Shown piece after piece: positions 46,401 to 58,183 of a stretch of DNA of 64,000 nucleotides; within the stretch, counting starts at the first letter, position 1, and each line of letters opens with the position of its first letter. The notes beneath the pieces are model-generated. The model was not told the DNA's origin. It made no database searches and saw nothing but the letters and a program-made list of their open reading frames with translations. The stretch is from Limonium bicolor (taxonomy: Eukaryota > Streptophyta > Magnoliopsida > Caryophyllales > Plumbaginaceae), in assembly GCA_023374045.1 (NCBI GenBank), contig CM041777.1:486429594-486493593 (forward strand), in the 5' to 3' direction. The position numbers and the translations under genes are program-made.

Positions 46401-48676
46401 TTAAAATCTTAAACCTTTAATTAGACAAAACTAAGTTACATAAGAGATTACATTGATTACCTTTTGACATTGGAAATATTAATGTGTCATTTGAATATAA
46501 GGTATGGGGATTTTTCAGAATAGATTATTATTAAATAATTAACAATTCACTTGTGAATCAGAATTTAATTCTTAGATAAATTCTACTTATGTTAAGATGT
46601 AATGCTTATCCTAAAACATAATAACGGGAATGAACTTATTGAGTTATTCATTTTGAAACCTTAGGTTTTGTAAATAATTTAAAAACGTATTTAAGACTAA
46701 GTTATTGAGTTTAGTAGAAAAGGATTATACATAGTCTATGGAGGGAGTGTTGTATGTAAAATTAAAACATTTAGGAAATTAAATGTAAGCAAGGATACAT
46801 AAAATGTTAGCTTAAAACACCTTATTATATAGTTAATGATAAAGTAAATAATATACCTTGTGAATACTAAATGTGAGAGTTCGATGAGTCTAAGATAATT
46901 AGAATATAGTTATTTCAAGATGAAAAGTAATTTAACATCTTAAGACAAGATTATTTAATGGTTGTAATAAAAGTCATTCTGAACTAAAGATAAGATAATT
47001 GAGTTTAGTAGTTCAATTAAGTTATAATAGGATGCATCTACAATACTATGATTCCAATATACAGGATGTAGACCCTAATTAAGTTGAGGGGAAGATTTAT
47101 TCATAATGGGGTATCTTGTGGATATTGATAGAAGTACATAATCCTTACTTTATGAAATGATAATATAGTATTCTAAGATTTATTGAATAAAATATAATGC
47201 ACTTATGATATAAAGGTCTTAAATGTGAGAATTACGGTTAAGTATTAGTAAAGTGGATTGAGTGGAACAGTTAACAAGTGTTAGTAAAATACATTCCTTG
47301 ATCTTACAACCTTGAGCTATACAACCTTCTAAAAAAAAGGCAATGGTTATACATAACATTTAAGCAAGGGCTTACAAGATAATCGAGATTTAGAAATAAG
47401 AGTGAGGAATTTATTTAAGTTTAACTTAGGATATAAGTTATTGATAATAGACTATCTTTAATGTTCCTTAGAGTGTTGTTGATTGTTTGCACGAGTCTAC
47501 TAGAACTGCTACAGCGTTAATCAGGTACGATTTCTCGTACGCAGATACTTTTGCTAACGGACTTTATGGAATGTTTTGGAAAACGCTAACTGAGCTGAAA
47601 TGAATTTCAAAGGAAACTGTTTGTGTGACTAACTCAGCTTGATGTGACTAACTGAGCCTTGAGTGTACAACTCACATGATCATTGGTTCCTCTTATCTGG
47701 TTGTCTCATTAGATATTAACTGTCGAGGGTTTACGCCTCTGCACTCGGTAGGACTGAGTGTTTTTGTATTGCACTTGTGCAGTTAGTAATCTAGTGGGAA
47801 TATGGAAAATGTAAATCTTGGTAAACTCTTCCTTGACTCTGGATATCGTTTCATCCATGAGCTGATCTTTTGTTGTGACGTGCACGTGTCTTCATCGGAA
47901 ACAGTGAGGGGATGTATATCCCCAGTCCAAAAAGGACGTGGTAAACAGTGAGGGGATGTATATCCCCTGTCCAAAAAGGATGTCGTAAACAGTGAGGGGC
48001 TGTATATCCCTGTCCTAAAAGGTCGTGCTTGGCGATGGGGGCCATCTCTCCCAATTAGATTTATTCCTCTCTTGAGTTGTTGGTTCTTGGATCTCTTCTT
48101 TCATTCCTAGTCCTTTGTGACTACTTGAGTCTTTCTCTTCTTAACCAGAATTGGTTCTAACATCAACAATGGATGCTTACTAACTATATGGTGTGACTTC
48201 TTAAGTGGTTGACTTGGTTTTAAAGTTCTTTGTATCTATCTTTGCCTTGTTCTTTTTCTCTATAACTTGATTGTTTTGAAGTGCTTTTCTCTGTTTTACT
48301 TTTAAGAGTTTTTTTCATGTTACTGTCTTATTTGAAGAACTATGTATTAATTTATTGTTTTGGAGAATTGTACCAGTTCCATTCCAGGGAACTAACTCAC
48401 CCCTCCCGGGGTGGGCTGCTTGGTTTCATCTTGCAGGTATAAAAGTGTTCATACAGGTGGCCACGAAGAGTATGAGTGATTGGGACGGGATTTAGGAGTT
48501 ATGGAGAGTTACCTTGTTTATTTTAAGTTATGTTTACATTGTTTTCTCGAGTTCAGACTGTAACATTTGTAAGTAGTAATTGGTGAGGTTTTGTATTGGG
48601 TGTTTGGAACCCGATGATCTGTAATCGCCATTAGAGTTTTTATTCCGCTGTATTTATTTTAAATAGGGGTGTTACA
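43401..48676. mobile_element. 5.3 kb solo LTR, TSD TCCAC
   Basis: It starts TAAAATACCCCTAAATT and ends AATAGGGGTGTTACA. The reversed end (TGTAACACCCCTATTT) matches the start with the first bases mutated. It is flanked by TCCAC at 43396-43400 and 48677-48681, and copia gag continues across the site. No internal coding region, primer site or purine tract was found, so it is read as a solo LTR left by recombination. Its end wording resembles the Tekay-like LTR at 3437-5664. It is very AT-rich between 45000 and 47500. No host gene is seen within it; small ORFs are chance. Confidence 0.8.
47899..48031. repeat. Three 44 bp repeats with inverted core in the solo LTR
   Basis: Units start AAACAGTGAGGGG at 47899, 47943 and 47987. 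Each holds GGGGATGTATATCCCC (the third is degraded) and then TGTCCAAAAAGGA. The core is a 6 bp inverted repeat around TATA-like bases. Confidence 0.88.
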
Positions 48677-50773
48677 TCCACGAATTACGATCACTCGAAA
48701 AATGAGATCGAGCAACACATCGAGTCAGTCAACTCCGAATTATGGGAGATAGTCATTGGAGGAGATCTCGCAGTCAATCCAGATCGATCTACATGGACTA
48801 CGGCAGATCGTAAAAGGTATGAACTGAATCGACCAGCATCTCGAGCCATCTATACATGCCTTTCCATTCCAGAATAGAGAAGAGTCAATCATTGCAAGTC
48901 AACAAATGAAATCTAGACTCTTCTTCAAGCAGCTCACGAAGGAGTCACTGAGCACAAGAAATGCAAGACTCGGGAACTGAGAATGGACTATGAGAACTTC
49001 CAGCAGAAACCAGGTGAGTCTTTAGAATATGTGCTTGATCGCTTTTACCTATTAACAAATACTATGCAGGAAGTCAATATCCTACCAAATAGGGAGAGTG
49101 TCTTGCACAAGCTGCTCGACAGTCTCAGAGAAGAGTGGGCAGAAACTATAATCTCTACCAAAGCCTCTAAAACCTATCCAAGTGGAGCTGTCAAGACTTG
49201 GGTTCTTATCTACAATCTGTGGATAAGCACAAGAAGAGCGTCAGAAAGAAATGTGGTAATGCATCCACCTCTTCCACTCAAACTGCTGGAATAAATGACC
49301 AAGCCTTGCAGGTTAAGTCAACTCAGCATAATCAAGAAGGTTCCTACATTGTTGATAATCAAATCAAGCAAGCAAAGGTTGAGTTAGTGGATATTACAGT
49401 TGAAGAAAGTGAGGCTGAGACTATGGAAGACTTTGTCTTAATAGTAAAGAATTTTTGAAAATTCATGCACAGTCAGCCAAATTGACAGATTCGGTCGCTC
49501 TCAAATTACTCTTAACAAATTTTCAACTCCGTCACTTGCTTCAACTACAATAAGCATGGCCACTTCAAGAAGGACTGCCCTCTCCTCAAAAATCAGTTTG
49601 GAAAACCTCAAGGAAGATCACTGATGATATCTGTTGGTTCAAGTGAATCAGACTCTGACGATCAAGATGCAGAATCAAGCTGTCTGATTTGTCTTATGGC
49701 ACATGATCCACCTGAGTCTATGATCCCTGACAACAAGGTAACTCGCTCTCATCTTGAGATAGATTTTATCATATATCTCCCGAAGGATTCTTAATTTTGA
49801 TTGCTAAAATGGTTTCTAAAACTAACTCTCTTAAAGATGATCTTAGCAGAAAAATCGCTAAATTAACTAAGGAACTGGAGGTCTCAAAAAATCTTATGTA
49901 CGCTTTGAGAGATGAAGCTCGGGAGCATAAGATTATTTCCTGCTCACTTATAGTGGATCTGCAAGACTCTCGGCGTCACGTTGACTCCCTTAAAAAGGAG
50001 CTCGACAAAACCAAAAAGTCTTAATGAATCCAACCAAAGGGAACAAGAGGAGTCGCTCAGTCAGAATGAGTAGAATAATTCTGAATCTAAAATCATTTCT
50101 CTAAACTCTTCTGTTAAACAACTCACTCAAAAGCTGAAAGAAAAAGAGCATGCTCTCTCTCTCTCTCTCTCTCAAACCAGTCAGTTTCATCAAACAGGTC
50201 GCTCCCTCTGAACTACCGAGTGGGCCAACTCCAAGATCAAGGAAATTAGTCAAGATCGTGATGATCTTCGAAAGAAAGTAGAAAAACTTTCCGAGAAATT
50301 GTCAATCATTTTCTCAATATGATCTGGAGGTTAGATCCACTCAATCAAAGCCCAAGTGGCATAAAGGAAATTTGATATCCAAAAAACTTGTCCCAAATCC
50401 AACAACAAACCCAAGTGCCAACGAACAAAAAGAACATTTTGATTCTTGGTGGAAAGGACAACAAAAATATGTTAACCTTCCTCCAACCAAGATTTGTGGT
50501 TATTGTGGAATACTTGGACATTGAGATAGTGCCTATGATAAATTGAATAGAGATTTTTCGTTCAACCTCAAACGAGTCAGATTAATTCTTGAAACTCGGG
50601 AAAATTGAAACAATCTGGTTCGAAAAGGGAACCCAAGCACATCTGGGTTCCCAAACTAACAAACGATCTCTTGTTTTGTAGGTGAAGGCGAATGAAGACT
50701 GCTGGTACTTAGATAGTGGATGTTCTCGTCATATGACAAGAGATCCTAATAGCCCCCTCCCAAACTCACATAT
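48677..50773 (+). pseudogene. gag: Copia gag and protease start (continuation), broken
   Basis: Gag continues with ELWEIVIGGDLAVNP and ADRKRYELNRPASRAIYTC, then NFQQKPGESLEYVLDRFYLL at about 48990-49050. A frame change lies near 49195. A zinc-knuckle-like CFNYNKHGHFKKDC (second cysteine replaced by tyrosine) is at about 49530-49572. A coiled-coil segment spans 49797-50020. A second GYCGILGH-type motif lies near 50500, and a protease start (WYLDSGCSRHMT) at about 50700-50740. Stops are visible near 48876, 48918 and 50523. At 50774 a CACTA terminus interrupts the protease; no RT or integrase of this element was found in the window. Confidence 0.82.
50154..50173. repeat. (CT)n microsatellite
   Basis: About ten CT units lie inside the degraded copia gag. 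Confidence 0.9.
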
Positions 50774-51040
50774 CACTACAAGAAAACAAGCAGATTTCGA
50801 CGCAAAAAAATGCAATTTCGACTCAGGAGTTGCATCGAAAATTACAAAATCCACGTGTCGCACTCACGTCGTCTAGTTGACCATCAAAAAAATTTTCAAC
50901 GCAATTGACTTGTTTATTCTGACGGACAGAATTGCGTCGAAAAATTAGATTTCGACGAAGTTTTTATGCAGAAATACATAAGTATTGCGTTGAAATTTTT
51001 GTTTTTTTCTTAAGAAAAAAATAAAAAAAGGAACTAATTA
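50774..51040. repeat. CACTA terminus with subterminal repeats
   Basis: CACTACAAGAAAA begins at 50774, the characteristic CACTA (En/Spm) end. It is followed by several TTTCGACGCAA-type motifs in both orientations (about 50794, 50817, 50900, 50930, 50949, 50987), as expected for transposase-binding subterminal repeats. The three bases before it (TAT) are the likely target duplication. The matching right end was not identified with confidence. Confidence 0.8.
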
Positions 51041-51284
51041 GACTGGTCTATCCAGTACTATTATATACACGTAGAATCATATCAGACGTACTGCATTACA
51101 ATGTATCCAAAATTCCAAAATATGGATTTCAAAATCCTAATAAAAAATCTGAATTACATTTATCATTATTTCACATCCAAAATGGGAGTTTTTCACTACT
51201 TTCCACACCCAAAATGGAAGTTTTTCACACCCAAATATGCAGCCATAGTTTTAATACAACTATAACTAATAGAACTATTTACTA

Positions 51285-53770
51285 GTGTTTTTCTTCTACC
51301 TCAACAGCTCATCCAGTAGCTCTTTGAGAGGCCAAGGCTCATACTTGGGCTTACAAAGTAGCAATCATCTATTCCATGCTGGCCACTTGGTTTTGGAGCA
51401 TGGAAACCTCTTCTCGATCAGCACGAGCAGCACTAGAACTAGCCCTATCAGTTGTACTCTTTTAACGGTTGAATTGTGAAGGTTTAATTCCATAACCATA
51501 TCCTTTAACCCTTCCTAAAAAACAAACACAATACTTTAATAAGAATACAAAGAACAAGATACTAAACTATTAACAATTAGGAAACCTCAAAATTGGGTTG
51601 GAGGAAGTGAAGATAGGGAAGACAGACATTAGTGAAAGGATATATAGATAGGTGCAAATGGCATAGTGAATGGATAGGTGCAAAAGAGGGGTCATATTCA
51701 GAGCAGAAAATGCCATAATCTAATACACTTTACCATGCATGCTTTACTAAGCTCATTGGCCTCTAAAACAGTATTGCAGGCTCAATATAATCCAGCAAAA
51801 ACCTGGAAAAACAAGGCCTAGACATGGCCTAAACAAATCGAACAACAGCAACAACTATACAACATCTATGGTTGACGATTTTGCAAAGCTCAAACTTCCC
51901 TAGCGAGCAACACTGGGCAGCCCAAATAATTCATATCATAGACAAGCATAATCAGGACAAGAAAAATCACAGAGAAAACTTAATATCCACCTCTGATCAT
52001 CATTCTAACAGTTCAAATAGCTTAATCAGCAGGAAACAACACCAACAATCAAATAAATCAGCAAAACCCATAAACCAGCCATAAAAAAAATAATCCTGAA
52101 TTGGTTTGTTAAACAAGAATAATCTAGAAATCAAGACACTGAACACACCGACATTGACACACTGAAATAATATTACGATCAGATAGGATACAAAACTGAA
52201 CATCAGGAGGAAGAAAGGTATATTAATTTGGCCCAATAACGGGTACCTCTGTCATCTGCTCCTTGTAACTGATAATGAGCCTCGGCTTCAACCTCAATAG
52301 TGGCTTCGGAAAATGAATCAGCATCAGTTTTTTCTTTCACATAGGATCGAGCAGCTTCCTGTATTTAAAATGATTAGTTAAACAAGGATGAATAACAATA
52401 AAACATATAAGATTGATTAAATTAAAATTCACCTTAATACAAATACTCACAATATAATCAGAAGAGTTTTTGTCAAAATAAGACCCGTCCTGTCTCCGAT
52501 GACATAATTCAAAGAACTCAATTTCACCGGGCTCTCTTTTATGTACTTGCACCTAACAATCAATTAATATAATAGTTAGTTCACCACATTAATAGTGCAA
52601 GTCTTATGTTGATGAATAAATAAAATTTCTATTAAAGTTGTCTCACAAATTCATCTCTAACTCGAGCAAAACTCTTCGGCCCTATAGTGTGCACATGCAT
52701 CTTAGCAGCACGTGACAGTTTTGCCTCCTCAGATTTATTCTAAAACAGAAGAAAAAATACAATATTATCAAAAGCAATAGAACACAATAAGTTCTGTCAC
52801 ATAATGGACCTAGGAATGGAATAAAAGTATTCTACTAATTTAATAATACAACAATGCTAGAGCTAATTTATATCCACCACTTGTTTCCAAACATTGAGAG
52901 ATACGTACTTTGGTACACATGTATATGTTATTTATTTATTAATATTTTTCAGTATATATATATATATATCATTGCTCATTATGTATCAGGTTGCATAATA
53001 ACTTAATATCACATTACAATTTATAAGGAAAAGGAAAAACTATAACAAGAAACATCATCAATCGCATGACAACCTCTAAGCTCTAATTGAGGAGGAACTA
53101 AACCAACTTGCATGTCACCAATATACTAGCCAAATTGACATAAACTGCTTCACAAGTAAAATCAACCACCGCACAATGAGCAACATAGAGCTTCTACCCA
53201 GTTAGACACACTAGGGACTTTAAGGACCACCTGTAAAGTCATCAATACCCACCCACCACCACCTGAAAAGGGCAATTAAGGACCAGGGCTAACATTAATT
53301 AAGGTTCCATATATACTATCCTTCCCCACCTACCCATATCAATATCTAACTCTAACTTCTCTGCCAGAAATTAGCCCATCTGTTTATATACTAGTCTCAT
53401 ATTTTTTTTTGATAAGTATACCAGTTTCATATCTAGAAATGTTTATTAAGAACAGAAGATCTTAAGGATTAGTAGACAATCAACATACAAGAGAAGGTAA
53501 ATTATAGTAATGATTCTTAATATGCAGATTACATACCAATTATTTCAAATGATAGATCTTTGGTTTTTTTTGTAGTGGTTGAGGAGTCACCAATTTCAGA
53601 GGTGTCATTGAGTTCATCCTCCAAAATCATCTCCTCATCTAAGGGTCAGGAAGTTGTTGCGACTCATGCTTAGTATGAGAAATTTCTGCATCTGACAAGT
53701 ATGCATCCGAAGACAACTGGTCACCATTCTGTGGCACTTTTTCTCTATTGATTTTCTTAGAGCGGTACAT
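51285..53770 (-). pseudogene. CACTA/En-Spm-type transposase-associated gene remnant
   Basis: Pieces of a plant transposase (Ptta/En/Spm, PF03004-like) are readable on the minus strand as exons with sensible splice sites. They lie at 53538-53770 (MYRSKKINREKVPQNGD, with a frameshift), 52647-52739 (AKLSRAAKMHVHTIGPKSFA), 52451-52552 (REPGEIEFFELCHRRQDGSY), 52247-52358 (ending YQLQGADDR) and about 51285-51517 (GYGYGIKPSQFNR, then ADREEVSMLQNQVASME). The AAKMHVHTIGPKSFARVRDEF wording is typical for this family. Stops in the last exon and missing central exons make it non-functional. The 3' end points toward the CACTA terminus at 50774. Exon edges are my inference from GT/AG sites. Confidence 0.75.
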
Positions 53771-54310
53771 TGTTACCTACAAATGAATATTGAAGAGAGG
53801 GTGTGAACTGTTAAGTTATGTGCGAAAATGTCAATCTTCTCTGTTGTTGTTTTTCTTTCATTATCTTTACTTGTATAGTGACAAAGACAGTTAGAGGAAT
53901 CCATATGCTGTCAATCAATGCACAAAGCAAATCAATCTAACAGTACACTATATGCATACTTCAAATTCATCACCATACCAAATATATTGCTCATAAATAT
54001 CGAGCTCATGATTTTTTGAATAAATAAAGATGTAGGGTACTCATGATATGATATTATACTATATATTACAGCAGGAGTGCAGAGAAGTGGAAATTTTCAT
54101 ATGTACCAAATGAAATTGACATGTATATAGCTGTATGCTTAATTAAGTCTGCTTTAGATTTCGATTAGTAAGCACATGAATTTGTTGTACAATAAGAATT
54201 ATACCTTATTTAGGTTTAATAATGTTAAACCCTTAGCAGTTAAACACCATCTTAATGTTGAAGTGAGAGCAAAACAGTAACTTCCGTCATTGTTAAACCC
54301 TTAGAAGTAG
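53771..54310. other. Non-coding flank of the CACTA gene
   Basis: No protein was recognised. CTTGTATAGTG at 53870-53880 resembles a damaged CACTA right end but has no matching 3 bp duplication. AGTAG at 54306-54310 is the left target duplication of the solo LTR that follows. Confidence 0.5.
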
Positions 54311-57300
54311 TGAAATGCCCCGTAATTAAAAATAGTTATTAATTAGGCTAATAAGTAATTTGGAAGCTTAATTATGCATAAATAATCATGAGGGAACAAA
54401 CCTCGAAGAAAACGGATCCTTAAAACGGATTAAAAACACTAACAAACCTTAAAGCGTGTTTTTCGAGGAAACCGGGAAAACGTGACTTTAAGCGGGTCAA
54501 ATAGACTCGTAACAATTTGGTCAACTAAATAGTCATTAATAAATTAGTGAAACTTTAGAACCAATAAAATCAATAAAACGGGAAATAGTAAAAAACTGTC
54601 AAAAACGGGAAGTTGTGGGGTAGAAACATAATTAGACCAAACTAGTGTGTCCATATTGTAAATAGAATTTTAAAACCCATGTGGGTGTGTGTGTCAGCTG
54701 ATGGATGCCCCCACTCACACCCCCTTAATTCCCTTCTTATGTACAAAAGGACAAAATAAATAAAAAGTAAAAGTAAACTACTTTACTTACCTATCTCACA
54801 CTCTCTCTCCTACCTTCATTCTCTTCACTCACGTAACCCATCTCCCTCCTCTCTATTCTTCTTCTTCCCCACCGATGGCAATGGAGAAATGAGCAACCTC
54901 ACAAAAAACTCAACTTCTCTCCTCTTGTTAACCCTTGAACCTTCATCAAATATTACAAAAATTATACCATTGGAATCCTCTCACCAAGGAGAACATATTC
55001 CTCCTTTCAAAATTCGAAAACAAGAACTTTCATCTCCATGGGTGTGTAGCATTTGGAGCTTCAAGACCACCATTAGAACCACCTCCTTCTCCTTGTTATT
55101 TTGAGGTAAAAATATTCTTGAAAGCTTACCTTTTTCTAGCCTTGTGGGCAAAACGAAATTTGGAAACTAAACCCTTGTTGTTCCTTGTATTCTAGCCGAT
55201 TTTGGCATTGTTGGTGGAGTTAAAATCTTGTTCTTGAGCTATTCCAAGCATTACCTACACCCTTGCAAGGTAATGAATCCCTAAACCCTAAAATATGGCT
55301 TTAAGCTTTAAAGAATGGTTGTTAAGGGTGAGTTTGGATATTGAAATGGTAGTGTGTATGTATGGGTTGTTGTAGTGTTAGAGGATTTGAGTTACAAAAC
55401 CGGTGGAGAAGAAGAAAAAAAAGAAGGAAGGGAGAAAGAAAGAAGGAAGAAGAAGGAAAAAAAACTAGAAGGGAAACAAGGTAATTACACTCATCTTTTG
55501 TGTAGTTTAGTAATGTATAATGTAACAGATTTTAGTAGTGTAAATGTGTATTTTACAATGGTAATGAGTAGTGGTATAATGTTGGAAAGAACCAAACTGT
55601 TTTAGACCCTTAAAAGACATTTAAAAGCTTATTGAAATCTTAAGGAAGAAAATGTGAGTGTGCAGGAATTTAGGAGTGTTTGATGTTTAGTTTTGGTGTT
55701 GGAGAATTTGTATATTGCTGTTATTGAAAACAGGTGAATTGGGTAGCAATGTGTGAATAAACAATGTGGTGAGAATGCAAAAATATAGGGGAGACCATGT
55801 CAAAACTTACCTAGAACTAGAGCACTTAAGAAACTCGAAACTAGGTGAAAAACATATGCTTGTAACAGATTTTGATTTGAGATAGTTAGAGGGTAAGTTA
55901 GGAGAGGTGTCTAATGCATTAGAAGCTTTAGAAATGATATTAGAAGAGGGAGCTATAGATGGAGAGAGTTAGAGTAAAATCTGTAGCAAATGCAATTAGG
56001 AAAAACTAGTGTAAGTGCTGAAATGAAACTTGGGAAATTATGTGTGTAAATTAGTATGGGAATGGGTAATGGATTAATGCATGAATTAAGGTGTATTAGG
56101 AGGTTTAATTAGTGTCAAAACATGTGGGATTAAGTGGAGGAACAATGGGGAGTAATGGGTAAGAAGAGGGACTGGAAACAGAAAATAAAAATGCAAATAC
56201 TTGGGACCGGACTTGTAAGGTCGGTCGAGCCCAGATTTACAAAGACGGAAACCTTCTGGAATGGACCGACCTTGGGACCGGACATGCAAGGTCTGTCGAC
56301 CAGAAAAATTTCCCGTCATGAAACCTACTGGAATGGACCGACCTTGCGACCGGACTTGCAAGGCCGGTCGGGCTAAAATTTTCCGTCATGTAACTTACTG
56401 GAATGGACTGACCTTGGGACCGGACTTGCAAGGTCGGTCGGCCCTAAAATTTTCCAGCGTATTACCCTACTGACTTCGACCGACCATGGGACCGACCCTG
56501 GGTAAGGTCGGTCGAGTCATACAAAAAAATATATATATTAAAATAAACATATGTATATACATATATGTATATGTATACACACATACATAAAATATGTAGA
56601 AGTACACCCTTGTTGTGTAAAGGAATAAACCTAAAGTAATGAAAAGTAAGTAGACAATTTGTAAGTGTAAGAAGTGTAACAACATAGTAAGTAAGAGATA
56701 GGAAACGTAAGAGCAATCGAGTTAAGTTAATGATAGTTAGATTAATCACTCGATTGGGTGTATATCATAGGATTTGATTTGTGAACACCGGAGGAACGTC
56801 GGAAGCAAGTACAACGGTGAACGGTATGAATTCCTCATGCCCCGTATGCTATCTTGGTTACTCTGATTTGTGTGTTGTGTGCTAATTGATCACCAAATAA
56901 GATAAATGCACGAATCAGAGTTATTATGCTTACTTGTGAATATGTAGTGTTGTATCTTGTTGAATATTGTCTCTAAACATAGTTTAGAGACAAAGTTTGT
57001 ATAATTCATGAAATGTATGGATGAATATGAGTGTGTGTATATATGATGTATTGTATTTTGACCGAATGTGATTGTGATTGGGCTTCTAACTGATTCCTAA
57101 CAAGCTAACCAATCTAACTTAAATTGGTAATTAAATTAGAATGAGTAGAAGTCCGATATAGTTTCGGCCACGCGTGAGGATGCGGAGACACAAGAGGTTG
57201 GATCCAATTCCTGACTCTTAACTGGTCCGCGGTCCAAACCCCTTAAATGGGTAGCATCCCGGATTGGTGAGTCAAGTAAATCCGGTGGTGGAACGGAGTA

Positions 57301-58183
57301 GTCCCCGGGCGGAGGTCATACCGACTTAACATGAGTAAAAGTAAGTAAGTAAGAATGAGTAAACAAGTATGGTAAAGTAAGTAGTAAGTAAAGTAAGAAT
57401 AAGTATTGTGTAATGAGTAAAAGAGTAAAGAACCTCCATTTAACCTAGAGGGTAATTTGGCTAACAGTGATTATAGTGTGGATTGTGAAGTGTATCAATG
57501 TAATGTTTGGATGGCGTATTGTCTCAGTTGTGTATATTGAATCATGTATGGATGTATTGTATGATGTATGTAAAGCATGTATGTATGAAATTAATGAACC
57601 GCACGTAAAGTCGACCGTAAATAGTCGGCGTGCCCTAGCTAGCACGCGGTATATGCGGAGTTGATGCGCATCTTTTGCTGAGCCCCTTGGGGCGATGTTT
57701 TTACTACACGCAGGTCCTCGAGACGGGTGAAGATGATGAAGATTTAGTTTGATTCTTTTGTCTGTAAACAATGAATTGTGTGAAAGGTGTACTGGTGTTA
57801 CACGGCTGGTAAGTTTGTTAGCGGTGTACCATAGGGTACACCCTTTTGGATGATGGAAAGGATGGAGAGTTGGATAGAATGAGTATGTTGGTAGAAAACT
57901 CATTCTTTTGGTAAACTGGGAAGGGATTGTAGTAATTAAATAATTGGTAGTACTCGGTAATCCAGCAATGTAAGTATATTATCTTTTGTATTTGGTACGG
58001 TATGTAGTAGCTCGATATACTTAGGCGTCAGACCGTGACTGTAAGTAGTGTAAGCCTTGCTAGCCGTATGGGCGGTTAGCGGCGTTGTATCACCCGCCGT
58101 AGTAGTAGTATTTTCCGCTGCGAGTAGCTTTGATTATTGGGATGATTGGACGGTAAGCATAGAATTACGGTAGGGGTGTTACA
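54311..58183. mobile_element. 3.9 kb solo LTR, TSD AGTAG
   Basis: It starts TGAAATGCCCCGTAATT and ends AATTACGGTAGGGGTGTTACA. The reversed end (TGTAACACCCC...GTAATT) mirrors the start. AGTAG flanks both sides (54306-54310 and 58184-58188). No coding domain, primer site or purine tract was seen, so it is read as a solo LTR of a Tekay-like gypsy family. It carries a ~71 bp array at 56203-56515. The T-, A- and purine-rich ORFs inside, including the 152-codon minus frame at 57445-57903, have no recognisable motif. Confidence 0.82.
56203..56515. repeat. Five ~71 bp units with GGTCGGTC/GACCGACC inverted arms
   Basis: The core GGGACCGG or a close variant starts at 56203, 56274, 56346, 56416 and 56488 (spacing 70-72 bp). 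Each unit pairs a GGACCGACC stretch with GGTCGGTC, separated by TTGCAAGG-like bases. It sits mid-LTR, like the array at 4402-4795, but with different arm sequence. Confidence 0.9.

Noticed and set aside
53565..53577. TTTTTTTTGTAGTG as the right CACTA terminus
   Set aside because: It falls inside a transposase exon (53538-53770), has no subterminal repeats next to it, and the 3 bp flank (GTT) does not match TAT.
57445..57903. 152-codon minus-strand frame
   Set aside because: Inside a solo LTR, no motif, histidine- and threonine-rich translation typical of repetitive GTATGT sequence.
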